This document shows, one piece after another, positions 1 through 7,736 of a stretch of DNA of 13,566 bases. How positions within the stretch are numbered: position 1 is the first letter of the stretch; the number at the start of each line of letters is the position of its first letter. Position numbers and translations under genes: made by a program. A model generated the notes under the pieces. The model had not been told where the DNA came from and searched no databases. It saw only the letters and a list, made by a program, of their open reading frames with translations. Source of the stretch: JAVVPL01 sp036655775 (GTDB taxonomy: Bacteria; Bacteroidota; Bacteroidia; Bacteroidales; P3); NCBI GenBank assembly GCA_036655775.1, contig JAVVPL010000052.1, positions 1-13,566 of the forward strand. Direction: 5' to 3'.

Positions 1-2563
1 TATAGAATAGTGCTTTATCCGTATGAAAACTCTCTTTTTGTAAACCATGAAAAAGTTTTTCCTCTGAACTCTTTGCTAATAAAATACCATTATTACCATT
101 GTTCCAATCAAAAGGAAAAACACGTATATGTAAAATGGGATTTTGACAAGCGATAGTATTTACATATAAAATAGTATCAGACACTGGCAAAAATCTATTA
201 TCACCATATTCATTTTCGACAAATTTTTCTGTATATGTTTCGGCGTAAGGTAAAGAAATTAAAGAATTTGTATTTTCTTGTTCCCGAATAACTACAGAAG
301 AAAAATGATAACCCAAGTAGTCGAGGATACTTTTTATATTCAAAATCCCAAAAGCACCCTGAGGCAGATTAAAAGTTAATTTGTCTTCGCTGCTAATTTT
401 TCCTTTGATATATTGTTCTTTGATATATGTTTGTGAAGGTTCTATAATAATTGATCCACCAGAAGTGCGAGATAAAACTAATCGCTCTGCACATCGATAG
501 ATGGGAGGGGTGGAAACTTCAGAGATTTGCAATCGGGCTTCATAAACTTCTGCTATGGGGTTTTTCAAGGTAGACCAATCTATAAGTGGTAAGTCTCCAT
601 TTTCTGGTATTTCTGCTTTTTTTATACAATAAGGAAATTGTTGAATTGCAAATTTTGGTTTTATTTTAAGTTCAGATCCATAACTTACGTTTCCTTGGCC
701 ATCTTTTGCATACGCTCTTATATAATACATTCTGTCTTCTTCTAATCCTGTTATGGATATTTCAAAATCTAAAGTAGATAAAACAGAGTCGGAAANNNNN
801 NNNNNNNNTATGGTAGGAGAGGGTAAAAATCCATAACAAACTCCTTTTTCTGTACATTTTGCATTGCCTATTAAAAGAATACCTCCTTGTACGTTAACGT
901 TGTTTTTATGTAGATCCACTTGACGAGTAAAAACATTCAGTCCATTGCCTCCACCCATCAATTGAAAAGAAATTATAGGGTTATTTTCTGTAATTTGGGT
1001 TATGGGTTTGCTCGTATTGGCACCTGAAAGCGATTTGGCAGAGGGGGTAGTTGCATCCGTAAAAGAGGTGTAAAGTCCTCCGTAAGGGAAAAAATCTGCT
1101 TTTGTAGTTTCTCTCGAGCTGTTGTTATCCGCGCGTAAAACTTCATATCCTAAATGTTTTTTGGATGCATTTATAGTATTGTCTCTTAAATGTGATACAT
1201 AATAAGCGGAATCCACTCTAAAAATAAGTAAGCCATGCCCTTGATCTGGATTAGATTGCCATTTTTCGGGTACCCGATTTTCTAATACGAAAAATTCTCC
1301 AGGGGTAGAGGTATTGATTCTAAAAACCTCTTTTGATTTTAAAAAATCCTTGATTTGAAAATCTCCTCCTTGAGAAATGCTTTCTATTCTAAGCCAGCCT
1401 AAGCTATAACGACTAAACGCACTCAATGGAACGGGATGACCATCCCCATTACCGCTAGCCATTAAATCATGTATGTCTGGATGCTCTGACAATCCATCTT
1501 CTTCATAATCAGTATCGTAGAGATCTGGTAAACCTAATACATGACCAAATTCATGACAGTAAGTACTTAATCCTAAGCGAGACATAAAATTGTCGATTTC
1601 TGCAACACAAGATACATTTATCACTTTATTAGTACCTTCCACTGGACAAAGACCATTATTCGACCAAATATGGTAAGGATTAGCTGTATTCTCCTGACCT
1701 CGACCTGCAAAAATAATACTAATATGCTCCGCCCCATTGGCATCGCCATCAAAATTATACTTTAATTTGGATTGTACATAGAGAGCGACTTCTTTCTTTA
1801 ATTCACTCCCCGCTGTTTCTTTTTTTGCATAATGACCAGCTGGCCAAGCGTAAGAAGTTTGTGTTTTAGTAGCCGTGTATTCTATAATTTTTGCTTGATA
1901 TATAAAACGACCTTGAGACATATCCTGAAAATAATCTCTTACACTTCCATGATTACCGTGACCTGTGTAATTTACCCCATTTAATAAACTATCGTAAGTA
2001 GAAAGAGGATATTGCAAAGGACAATCTGGAAAATTAACTAAGACTACAATTACATTGAAGCTATCGCGTGATGCAAAATCGTAAGCTCCAGGAAAAAGCC
2101 ATTGACCATGATGTGGTGAGGTAATAGACTTGGGGGACTTGCGTTCTGATTCAGGCAAAAGCATTTGCTTACTATGCGTTTTTGACTCTGTATTGCTTTG
2201 AGGAGATAAATTTTTACGGAGCTTTTTAAGCAACTGAATCTCGGATTGTTCACGCAAAGAAAGTTCATGAACCCTAATACCCGAACTAATGGAAACTCCA
2301 TTTTTTATTTTTTCTACGTATTCGTAAAATCCATCTTTCCCTTGCATGATAGAGTATCCATCAGGGGTGGAAATCCAAGATCGATATTCATCCCCATGCA
2401 GTTGTATTGTTAACTCGGTACTATCCGCTTGCTTTATCTTAATTAGTTTATTGGAGGCTGGAACGGCTCTAAGCGTTTCGTTCCCAAGAATGAAAATAAA
2501 TAAGCAAACATAAAATAAAATTGCAAGAGTAACTTTACTGACTTTTGTACTAATTGTTTTCAT
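1..2563 (-). CDS. Secreted M6-family metalloprotease, C-terminus beyond window
   Basis: Zinc-dependent endopeptidase, probably exported and cell-surface or secreted. The frame runs from ATG at 2563 to the window edge (854 codons visible). Residues 1-33 form a signal peptide (MKTISTKVSKV, then a hydrophobic stretch). Residues about 45-165 look like a propeptide, including a segment of the type SWISTPDGYSIMQ. The catalytic domain follows, with the zinc motif HEFGHVLGLPDLYD at residues 337-350: His337 and His341 are ligands, Glu338 is the general base, and Asp347 is the likely third ligand. A downstream DLMASGNGDGHPVPLSAF stretch and GWL are typical of M6 (immune-inhibitor-A-like) proteins. After about residue 540 come FN3-like segments, with KGVCYG and GLEEDRMYYIRAYAKDG patterns common in Bacteroidota surface proteins. 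Thirteen N at 796-808 fall between these two patterns; the same frame is open on both sides. A C-terminal sorting domain may lie beyond the edge. The family call is firm; the substrate is unknown. Confidence 0.88.
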   Translation of the reverse strand, partial: MKTISTKVSKVTLAILFYVCLFIFILGNETLRAVPASNKLIKIKQADSTELTIQLHGDEYRSWISTPDGYSIMQGKDGFYEYVEKIKNGVSISSGIRVHELSLREQSEIQLLKKLRKNLSPQSNTESKTHSKQMLLPESERKSPKSITSPHHGQWLFPGAYDFASRDSFNVIVVLVNFPDCPLQYPLSTYDSLLNGVNYTGHGNHGSVRDYFQDMSQGRFIYQAKIIEYTATKTQTSYAWPAGHYAKKETAGSELKKEVALYVQSKLKYNFDGDANGAEHISIIFAGRGQENTANPYHIWSNNGLCPVEGTNKVINVSCVAEIDNFMSRLGLSTYCHEFGHVLGLPDLYDTDYEEDGLSEHPDIHDLMASGNGDGHPVPLSAFSRYSLGWLRIESISQGGDFQIKDFLKSKEVFRINTSTPGEFFVLENRVPEKWQSNPDQGHGLLIFRVDSAYYVSHLRDNTINASKKHLGYEVLRADNNSSRETTKADFFPYGGLYTSFTDATTPSAKSLSGANTSKPITQITENNPIISFQLMGGGNGLNVFTRQVDLHKNNVNVQGGILLIGNAKCTEKGVCYGFLPSPTIXXXXXSDSVLSTLDFEISITGLEEDRMYYIRAYAKDGQGNVSYGSELKIKPKFAIQQFPYCIKKAEIPENGDLPLIDWSTLKNPIAEVYEARLQISEVSTPPIYRCAERLVLSRTSGGSIIIEPSQTYIKEQYIKGKISSEDKLTFNLPQGAFGILNIKSILDYLGYHFSSVVIREQENTNSLISLPYAETYTEKFVENEYGDNRFLPVSDTILYVNTIACQNPILHIRVFPFDWNNGNNGILLAKSSEEKLFHGLQKESFHTDKALFY
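796..808. other. Run of 13 undetermined bases
   Basis: Thirteen consecutive N inside the metalloprotease gene. Upstream codons end with a PSPTI-type segment and downstream codons resume with SDSVLSTLDFEI in the same frame, so the stated length is compatible with an intact gene. It could also be a masked or estimated gap of another length. Confidence 0.95.
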
Positions 2564-2603
2564 TATATCTGGTTTTAGTTTAGAATGAAATATTGAAATA
2601 CAT

Positions 2604-2622
2604 ACTATGCCTATAGCATAGT
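2604..2622. repeat. Perfect 7-bp inverted repeat upstream of the protease
   Basis: ACTATGC and GCATAGT flank a 5-base centre (CTATA), about 40 bases before the protease ATG. It could be a hairpin in the 5' leader or a dimeric operator. No T-run follows on either strand, so it is not a terminator. Confidence 0.5.
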
Positions 2623-2655
2623 CTTTAATTTACATTAATATAAGATCGTAAGTGA

Positions 2656-2663
2656 CAAAAATA
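2656..2663 (-). promoter_or_regulatory. Weak -7 element for the metalloprotease
   Basis: On the minus strand this reads TATTTTTG, matching the Bacteroidetes -7 box TAnnTTTG and placing transcription start roughly 85 bases before the ATG. No TTTG lies 19-21 bases further upstream, so the promoter is only partly supported. Confidence 0.3.
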
Positions 2664-2728
2664 AAAAAAAAATGTGAATAAAAAAATATTTAAGATAAAA
2701 TAGAGGATAATTTCTAACTATAAAATAT

Positions 2729-2759
2729 TTTGCTATGTAAATTATAAAATGTAAATTTG
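2729..2759 (+). promoter_or_regulatory. Bacteroidetes-type promoter for the PspC gene
   Basis: TTTG at 2729-2732, a 19-base spacer, then TAAATTTG at 2752-2759. This matches the TTTG-N19-TAnnTTTG consensus. It implies a 5' leader of about 80 bases before the ATG at 2850. Confidence 0.65.
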
Positions 2760-2849
2760 TTCCGTCTTTGTCGAGTTTTCAATTTTTGTTTTGCAAGTTT
2801 GGCTTGGATATCTTATTTCTTAAATATAAATATTTAATACCTTTTACAA

Positions 2850-4097
2850 ATGAAAAAATTATATCGTACGCGTCAAAATCGAATTGTTGGCGGTGTTTGT
2901 TCGGGCTTTGGAAAATATTTGAACATTGATCCCATTTTAATTCGTGCATTTTTTGTGGTGATAGCTTGTATGGGAGGGGTGGGCGTTTTTGCCTATTTGA
3001 TTCTTTGTTTGGTAATACCCATGGAACCTTACAAAATAAATGGAGAGTTCAATGATTCTAACGTTAGTGAAGAGTCAAAAGCAGAAGATCAATCGGAAGA
3101 TAAGGAAGAAGGGAGTGCTGAGGCTGCTTCACAAGCGCAATCTACGGGAGATTGCTGCTGGGCTTCAGAGAATAAAAAAAACACGAAAACCGAGCGCTCA
3201 TGGGGGGCTGCGGTATGGGGGCTTGTGATTATTTTTATAGGTTTTTTGTTTTTGGGACAAAGTCTCCATTGGTTTAATTTTTATTTCTGGTCCTCTATTT
3301 GGCGTTTTTGGCCTTTCATTTTGCTTTTTGTGGGGGTGAATATGATCCCTGTAAAATCGTGGTTCAAAGCAACGCTAAATATACTTTTACTTCTGGCCCT
3401 TTTTGCTTTGTTGATTTTTAATGGCACGAATTGTAAAGGGGAAAATTGGCATTCTACGGAGGGTGTTTGTATGAATCATACGATGGGAATTTTTGAAGAT
3501 TCTGTATTATTTGAAATGGAAGTGGAGCCTACGGATTCTTTGTTTGCTCAACTAAACATAGAGGCAGGAGCTTGTTCTTTTGACGGTTTTTGGCCTTGTG
3601 TCAATTTGGCGGATGTGAAAAATGGGACTCATTCCGAAACGGAACAATGTTTGCGTGTGAACAAAGAGTTGAATAAAACAAAATATAAAATTAATTCACT
3701 GGAACCACTGGAAATAAAGGCCTATCTAAACACGGATAGGATTTGGGATATGGAAATGAATGTGGGAGCGGGTTCAACAAACTTGGATCTTAGCAAATAC
3801 AAACTACGCAATTTGACATTTAATGGCGGCGTATCTTCGGTGGTAGTTACCTTGGGTGCACTTTACCCACATACGAATATCGATTTTCAAAGTGGTGTAT
3901 CTTCTATAGAAATTCGAGTTCCCAAGGAGGTGGGTGTTTGTATTAATAGCACTACGGTATTGAGTGCGCATGATATGGAAGGTTTACATAAACAAGATGG
4001 CGCCTATTATTCCGATAATTTTCTCAAGGCGGCTTCAAAAGTGTATATTAATCAAGAAGGCGCGCTCTCAACCTTTACATTTACTAGGGTAAACTAA
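2850..4097 (+). CDS. PspC-domain membrane protein with LiaF-like C-terminal domain
   Basis: Probable envelope-stress-related inner-membrane protein of 415 residues. Residues 1-60 are a classic PspC domain (KLYRTRQNRIVGGVCSGFGKYL, then a membrane segment at about 31-57 ending in VIP). Residues 61-117 are an acidic, Ser/Ala-rich linker with a Cys-Cys pair at 102-103. Three further membrane segments lie at about 119-138, 151-166 and 174-191. The second half (about 220-415) is a beta-rich domain with repeating GAGSTNLDLS, GGVSSVVVTLG and GVSSIEIRVP motifs, as in LiaF-like or toast-rack C-terminal domains; known family members act in phage-shock and cell-wall-stress responses. The start is supported by the complete PspC domain and the promoter about 90 bases upstream. 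It is convergent with the next gene, 11 bases apart. No PadR or stress kinase lies beside it, so its regulatory partner is unknown. Confidence 0.85.
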   Translation: MKKLYRTRQNRIVGGVCSGFGKYLNIDPILIRAFFVVIACMGGVGVFAYLILCLVIPMEPYKINGEFNDSNVSEESKAEDQSEDKEEGSAEAASQAQSTGDCCWASENKKNTKTERSWGAAVWGLVIIFIGFLFLGQSLHWFNFYFWSSIWRFWPFILLFVGVNMIPVKSWFKATLNILLLLALFALLIFNGTNCKGENWHSTEGVCMNHTMGIFEDSVLFEMEVEPTDSLFAQLNIEAGACSFDGFWPCVNLADVKNGTHSETEQCLRVNKELNKTKYKINSLEPLEIKAYLNTDRIWDMEMNVGAGSTNLDLSKYKLRNLTFNGGVSSVVVTLGALYPHTNIDFQSGVSSIEIRVPKEVGVCINSTTVLSAHDMEGLHKQDGAYYSDNFLKAASKVYINQEGALSTFTFTRVN

Positions 4098-4108
4098 TTA
4101 GAACGTAT

Positions 4109-4471
4109 TTATTTCGTAATAGGGGGTTTGTTTTCCTCTACAATTTCTTTTCTCAATACCCATCGACAAGCTTCAGCTTCTCCTCCTGTTGCTAAATAGC
4201 TTTGTACAAATTCCCAACCTAGGGTGTTCATTTGGTTGAGGGCATCAATCATTGAGTTAAACTCTAGTGGGGAGCCTTTGGCATCTCTCATAATATTATC
4301 GCGAGTAATTCGTTTCGAGAATTGCCCTGAGTCAATCAAAATATTGATTTTAGGAGAAAATGAAAGGGTTTTACTTTGAATTTCACAATACATGTATTTG
4401 CTTGCTTTATTTTGAGAAAATCCCCCCGTACTGAGGCTTAGAAGAAGAAAAGTGAAAAATAATTTTTTCAT
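4109..4471 (-). CDS. Small secreted DUF4177-like protein
   Basis: A 120-residue protein of unknown function. Residues 1-20 are a signal peptide (MKKLFFTFLLLSLSTGGFSQ). The mature part is about 100 residues, with YMYCEI near its start, ALNQMNTLGWEFVQSY at residues 77-92 and a closing RWVLRKE strand. The pattern of a helix followed by GWEFV is the hallmark of DUF4177-like small proteins, frequent in Bacteroidota as single exported proteins. Cys29 and Cys102 could form a disulfide. It has its own promoter on the minus strand and converges with the PspC gene. No function is claimed; it may be periplasmic. Confidence 0.75.
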   Translation of the reverse strand: MKKLFFTFLLLSLSTGGFSQNKASKYMYCEIQSKTLSFSPKINILIDSGQFSKRITRDNIMRDAKGSPLEFNSMIDALNQMNTLGWEFVQSYLATGGEAEACRWVLRKEIVEENKPPITK

Positions 4472-4557
4472 AGATGAATCGTTTTTTTATCGATGATATT
4501 GTAATTATAAGTAATAATAGGCGTGGCTGTATGGCAAATTTTTCGTGAAATAGCGAA

Positions 4558-4588
4558 CAAAAATACAAACATATTATTTAGAAACAAA
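4558..4588 (-). promoter_or_regulatory. Bacteroidetes-type promoter for the small secreted protein
   Basis: Read on the minus strand: TTTG at 4588-4585, a 19-base spacer, then TATTTTTG at 4565-4558. This is a full match to TTTG-N19-TAnnTTTG and gives a leader of about 80 bases. Confidence 0.6.
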
Positions 4589-4631
4589 ATTTTTGTAAAA
4601 TAGAAATAAAATTTGTAGCCATTTGTATAGG

Positions 4632-4663
4632 TTTGTCTGTTTGATGAAATATTCTTACCTTTG
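4632..4663 (+). promoter_or_regulatory. Bacteroidetes-type promoter for the response regulator
   Basis: TTTG at 4632-4635, a 20-base spacer, then TACCTTTG at 4656-4663. The implied leader before the ATG at 4722 is about 50 bases. It indicates basal transcription by the housekeeping sigma factor. Confidence 0.65.
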
Positions 4664-4721
4664 GAACTCTAAAAAAAAAGATGAACTTTTCACTCACTAA
4701 TATTTAGTTTACGTAATACGT

Positions 4722-6077
4722 ATGAATAAAGTTTTAATTATAGATGATGAACCTCAATTGCGTAAATTACTTACACGAGTTATTGAGTTGGAAGGATATG
4801 AAGTATTTCAAGCGGTAGATTGTGCTACGGCTTTAAGACAACTTACATTTTGTTCGCCAGATGTAATATTTTGTGATGTACGCTTACCTGATGGAAATGG
4901 GATTGATTTGATCCCGAAATTAAAAGCGGCTTATCCTTTGACCGAAATTATATTGCTTACGGCACATGCAACAATTTCCGATGGCGTACAAGCTATAAAA
5001 AACGGGGCTTTTGACTATATTATCAAAGGGGATGACAATAGTAAAATTATTCCATTATTAAGTCGTGCAATGGAAAAAGCACAAATGGGTAAGCGAATTA
5101 AGGCTCAAGAAACACAAGTGCCCCAACAGTATACTTTTCAATTTATTGTAGGCAATGCAAAGGTAATTAAAGATGCGGTTTTTTTGGCGCAAAAAGTAGC
5201 TGTTACGCCTGTGCCTGTATTATTGACAGGCGAAACGGGTACAGGTAAAGAAGTCTTTGCTCAATCGATACATCAAGCTAGTGCGCGGAAGGAACATTCT
5301 TTTGTAGCAATCAATTGTGCTTCGTTTAGTAAGGAGTTGTTGGACAGTGAGATGTTTGGATATAAAGCAGGCTCTTTTACTGGCGCGCTCAAAGATAAAA
5401 AAGGACTTTTTGAAGAGGCCGATCAGGGTACGATTTTTTTGGATGAAATCGGAGAAATAGCCGTGGAATTACAAGCTAAATTGTTGCGGATTTTGGAAAC
5501 GGGCGAGTATATAAAAATAGGGGATACTAAACTTACCAAAGTAAATGTACGTATTATAGCTGCCACCAATCGGGATTTAGTTCACGAAATTGCCAAGGGG
5601 CAATTTCGTGAAGATTTATTTTATAGACTTTCAGTTTTTCAAATTCATATACCCCCTCTAAGGGATAGGGTCGAAGACATTGCTGCTATAGCCAATGTTT
5701 TTATTCATTCATTTGCTCCTCAATTAAACAAAGAAATACGAAACGTAGATCCTTTATTTTTGGAAGCTCTCAAACAACATGAATGGAAGGGAAATGTACG
5801 TGAATTGCGAAATGTGATTGAACGGAGTTTAATTGTTTGTGAAGGAACTGAACTTTCTCTTGTTGACTTACCTGTAGAGATGCAGTCTAAGAAAAAACAA
5901 CTTGAAGGTGGTATACATCTATTCGATTTTGAACTTGCGGATATGGAATCTCGTCATATTAAAAAAGTATTGGAATACACCAAAGGGAATAAAACAGAGA
6001 CGGCTCGTTTATTGAAAATAGGATTGAGTACCTTGTATCGAAAAATAGATGAATATTCGATTACACTTGAATCCTGA
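4722..6077 (+). CDS. Sigma54-dependent (NtrC-family) response regulator
   Basis: Two-component regulator of 451 residues that activates sigma54 RNA polymerase using ATP. The receiver domain (about 1-118) has the acidic pair Asp8/Asp9, phospho-acceptor Asp52, Thr80 and Lys102. The AAA+ domain (about 140-370) has Walker A GETGTGKE at 170-177, a sigma54-contact loop GSFTGA at 217-222, Walker B GTIFLDE at 236-242, and arginines at 296 and 302 in the FREDLFYRL motif. The C-terminus (about 410-448) is a Fis-type helix-turn-helix ending TARLLKIGLSTLYRKI. All domains look intact. The loop has Ser where the canonical GAFTGA has Ala. No histidine kinase is in the window. The nearest plausible target in the same direction is the kdp operon 5.3 kb downstream; the link is inferred from how Bacteroidota kdp loci are often arranged. 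Family call is firm, target moderate. Confidence 0.9.
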   Translation: MNKVLIIDDEPQLRKLLTRVIELEGYEVFQAVDCATALRQLTFCSPDVIFCDVRLPDGNGIDLIPKLKAAYPLTEIILLTAHATISDGVQAIKNGAFDYIIKGDDNSKIIPLLSRAMEKAQMGKRIKAQETQVPQQYTFQFIVGNAKVIKDAVFLAQKVAVTPVPVLLTGETGTGKEVFAQSIHQASARKEHSFVAINCASFSKELLDSEMFGYKAGSFTGALKDKKGLFEEADQGTIFLDEIGEIAVELQAKLLRILETGEYIKIGDTKLTKVNVRIIAATNRDLVHEIAKGQFREDLFYRLSVFQIHIPPLRDRVEDIAAIANVFIHSFAPQLNKEIRNVDPLFLEALKQHEWKGNVRELRNVIERSLIVCEGTELSLVDLPVEMQSKKKQLEGGIHLFDFELADMESRHIKKVLEYTKGNKTETARLLKIGLSTLYRKIDEYSITLES

Positions 6078-6095
6078 TTGTTTCGTAATGGTATT

Positions 6096-6375
6096 ATGAA
6101 AAAACGTAAATTTATATCCTGTAGCTGCTTATGTTCGGAATTGTTCATATAAGGTTGGCTCATCTCTCACTTTATCGTAGCTTTAGTAGCGAAGATAAAT
6201 TTCGCATTTTATAGGAAGTTGCGGTTCAAGGAGAGAATGTACTTTTGAGAAGTATGGAATTTATCCCGCTTATTATTTATGGAGAAATAAACTCGCCTAA
6301 ATGGGGAAGAGAATTTGTAAAATGTGATGTTCAAAGATTATCTTAAAACGAATTCGTTAGTTAGAAAAAGAGAAC
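6096..6375 (+). pseudogene. Decayed IS3-type OrfA transposase relic
   Basis: Reading across three frames recovers an OrfA-like helix-turn-helix protein. MKKRKF is at 6096-6113. After 71 unrelated bases comes SSEDKFRIL at 6185-6211, then a TAG and EVAVQG. After a frameshift near 6231 comes ECTFEKYGIYPAYYLWRNKL at 6235-6294. After a TAA and a further shift comes MGEEN at 6301-6314, and then LKRIR-stop-LEKEN at 6343-6375. This order matches Bacteroidota OrfA proteins: EEKFRILKEA, LEKYGIYPATYY.W, MGEEGF, LKRIRELEKEN. At least three frameshifts and three stops make it nonfunctional. No OrfB (DDE integrase) remnant was seen, and no terminal repeats could be defined. The 71-base segment at 6114-6184 looks inserted, lying between two TTT triplets. 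Confidence 0.6.
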
Positions 6376-6475
6376 TATTGCGATAGAAATAAAAGTAAAT
6401 GAAATTTCTAAAGAAGACAAACTTAAAATTCCCTATCACGAAGATATTGAAAGAATTGAAAATAAAGAGAAGTAG
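6365..6475 (+). other. Open reading remnant without a start codon
   Basis: Thirty-six sense codons after a stop at 6362 and before TAG at 6473, including VNEISKEDKLKIPYHEDIE. There is no ATG and no recognisable family. Part overlaps the end of the OrfA relic in another frame. It is probably a gene fragment in the same degraded stretch rather than a live gene. The rest of 6376-6606 holds no gene. Confidence 0.3.
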
Positions 6476-6498
6476 GAGTTAGAGAAAAATGTAAAAAT

Positions 6499-6527
6499 AA
6501 AAGATTTGGTTTCTAATTAAATCTTTT
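6499..6527 (+). terminator. A/T-rich hairpin, possible weak terminator
   Basis: AAAAGATTT and AAATCTTTT form a perfect 9-bp inverted repeat around an 11-base loop, followed by TTTTGTAATTTTG. The stem has only one G-C pair, so termination would be weak. It lies in the spacer before the lipoprotein gene. Confidence 0.3.
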
Positions 6528-6606
6528 GTAATTTTGACTGATAAATTAAAAATTTTAGTCCGAAATATAGGGGCTAGATCTACATTATTCCTAAATATAA
6601 GTTATT

Positions 6607-7632
6607 ATGAAAAAACAAATTCTATTCATTTTTTTATTATCTATTTTTTTATTATCCTGTTCAAAGGATACTAATGACATTTCACTCTTAAATGAAGTGT
6701 CACCTGGAAATTCTTCTCAAATGCTTGTATTTAAAGATACTGAAGAACTTGAAAAAAATGCAAGTGCTGTTTTATCGATGAATACTGAAGCTCGAAAAAT
6801 TTGGGAAAAACAAAAAAGTTTTTCTTCTTTTGGTGTTGCTTGTGATAAAATCTACCTTGCATGTATTCCCGAAAATTTCAAAACAGAAGAAGATGTAGCT
6901 GCATTTGTATCTACAAACAAAGAGTATTTGCAAATTGTGAGTAAAAATGGCGAAAAAGTGTTAGAACCGATTAATTATAAAAATCGATATCGTTATTTAG
7001 CAAACTTATCGAAGCTATTTCAAGTAGGTGATGATATTTATAAAGTTTTTGAAGAAATTATTATAAAAACATCTACAAAAAACAGAGCAATACTTGAGCA
7101 GATTACAGAATCTAATTTGGATGCCAAACTTTTATCATCCTCAGAGATTTCAGTATTTTATTCGCAAAAAGCGCTTAATAATAGCTTGTCGGGCACAAAA
7201 GATTGTGCGTCAGAAAATTATTGCACGCCAAATCAGTTGCTTGGACATTCTTTTAATGATAAACAGAAGGAAAGTCTGCATGTGAGAGTAAGTCTTACAT
7301 ATACTGCCGTTAGTGGTTTAGATTTTTTGGAAAGTGTTGAATATGTTGTTCGTCCATATAAAAAAGTTCTTGGGATATGGTATTGGAGGAAGGCTGATAT
7401 TAGTATGGATTTAAGTCTTCGTGCATATTCATATAGAGGAGATAACGGAACATGGGGTTTTTGGGATTATTCAAATTATGTTTCACTTAAAAATGAAAGA
7501 GTTATTGAGGGGAATTATTCTTACAACAATCGTCAATTGAGCAATATTTATTATGGTCCTTCCTTTAAAATCATTAAGATATCTGCAACTAATAGTCTCA
7601 CGAAACCTTTTAAACGAGAGGAAGCTTTTTAG
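6607..7632 (+). CDS. Predicted lipoprotein of unknown function
   Basis: A 341-residue exported lipoprotein. The signal peptide MKKQILFIFLLSIFLLSC places the acylated cysteine at 18, followed by Ser-Lys, which does not signal inner-membrane retention, so the outer membrane is likely. Residues about 40-180 are helix-rich (KDTEELEKNASAVLSM, EARKIWEKQKSF, NKEYLQIV). Residues about 225-325 are rich in beta-type and aromatic stretches (YVVRPYKKVLGIWYWRKADI, GTWGFWDYSNYVSL). Cys79, 86, 200 and 206 could form disulfides. I recall similar Bacteroidota lipoproteins under DUF4848, but that match is only an impression. It points the same way as the DUF4249 and receptor genes 104 bases downstream, so it may be a third partner. 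No consensus promoter was seen upstream. The ATG fits a complete signal peptide. Confidence 0.7.
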   Translation: MKKQILFIFLLSIFLLSCSKDTNDISLLNEVSPGNSSQMLVFKDTEELEKNASAVLSMNTEARKIWEKQKSFSSFGVACDKIYLACIPENFKTEEDVAAFVSTNKEYLQIVSKNGEKVLEPINYKNRYRYLANLSKLFQVGDDIYKVFEEIIIKTSTKNRAILEQITESNLDAKLLSSSEISVFYSQKALNNSLSGTKDCASENYCTPNQLLGHSFNDKQKESLHVRVSLTYTAVSGLDFLESVEYVVRPYKKVLGIWYWRKADISMDLSLRAYSYRGDNGTWGFWDYSNYVSLKNERVIEGNYSYNNRQLSNIYYGPSFKIIKISATNSLTKPFKREEAF

Positions 7633-7715
7633 TAAGTATTTAGTATTTTTTAGTAAATTATTTTAATAATTTCCATTATGACATTTAAAAATGATTTTTT
7701 TTTTACCCAACGCAA

Positions 7716-7736
7716 ATAAAAAAAATTCCGTTTCTA
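7716..7736 (+). other. Probable N-terminal extension of the DUF4249 gene starting at ATA
   Basis: In frame with the gene, ATA-AAA-AAA-ATT-CCG-TTT-CTA precedes ATG 7737 and supplies the basic n-region missing from the shorter form. The nearest in-frame stop is TGA at 7692-7694. ATA is not a usual start codon, so this is either a rare initiation, an ATG-to-ATA mutation or a base error. Confidence 0.45.

Noticed and set aside
2050..2301. 83-codon minus-strand frame
   Set aside because: It overlaps the metalloprotease in another minus-strand frame and shows no domain; the protease frame is continuous here with coherent protein sequence.
4532..4545. TGGCAAATTTTTCG as a sigma54 site before the response regulator
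   Set aside because: Only the -24 half is partly right, the -12 GC is missing, and a full housekeeping-type promoter lies closer to the gene.
7655..7672. AAATTATT-TT-AATAATTT palindrome after the lipoprotein gene
   Set aside because: It is made of A and T only, has a two-base loop and no T-run after it, so it is expected by chance in such DNA and is not a credible terminator.
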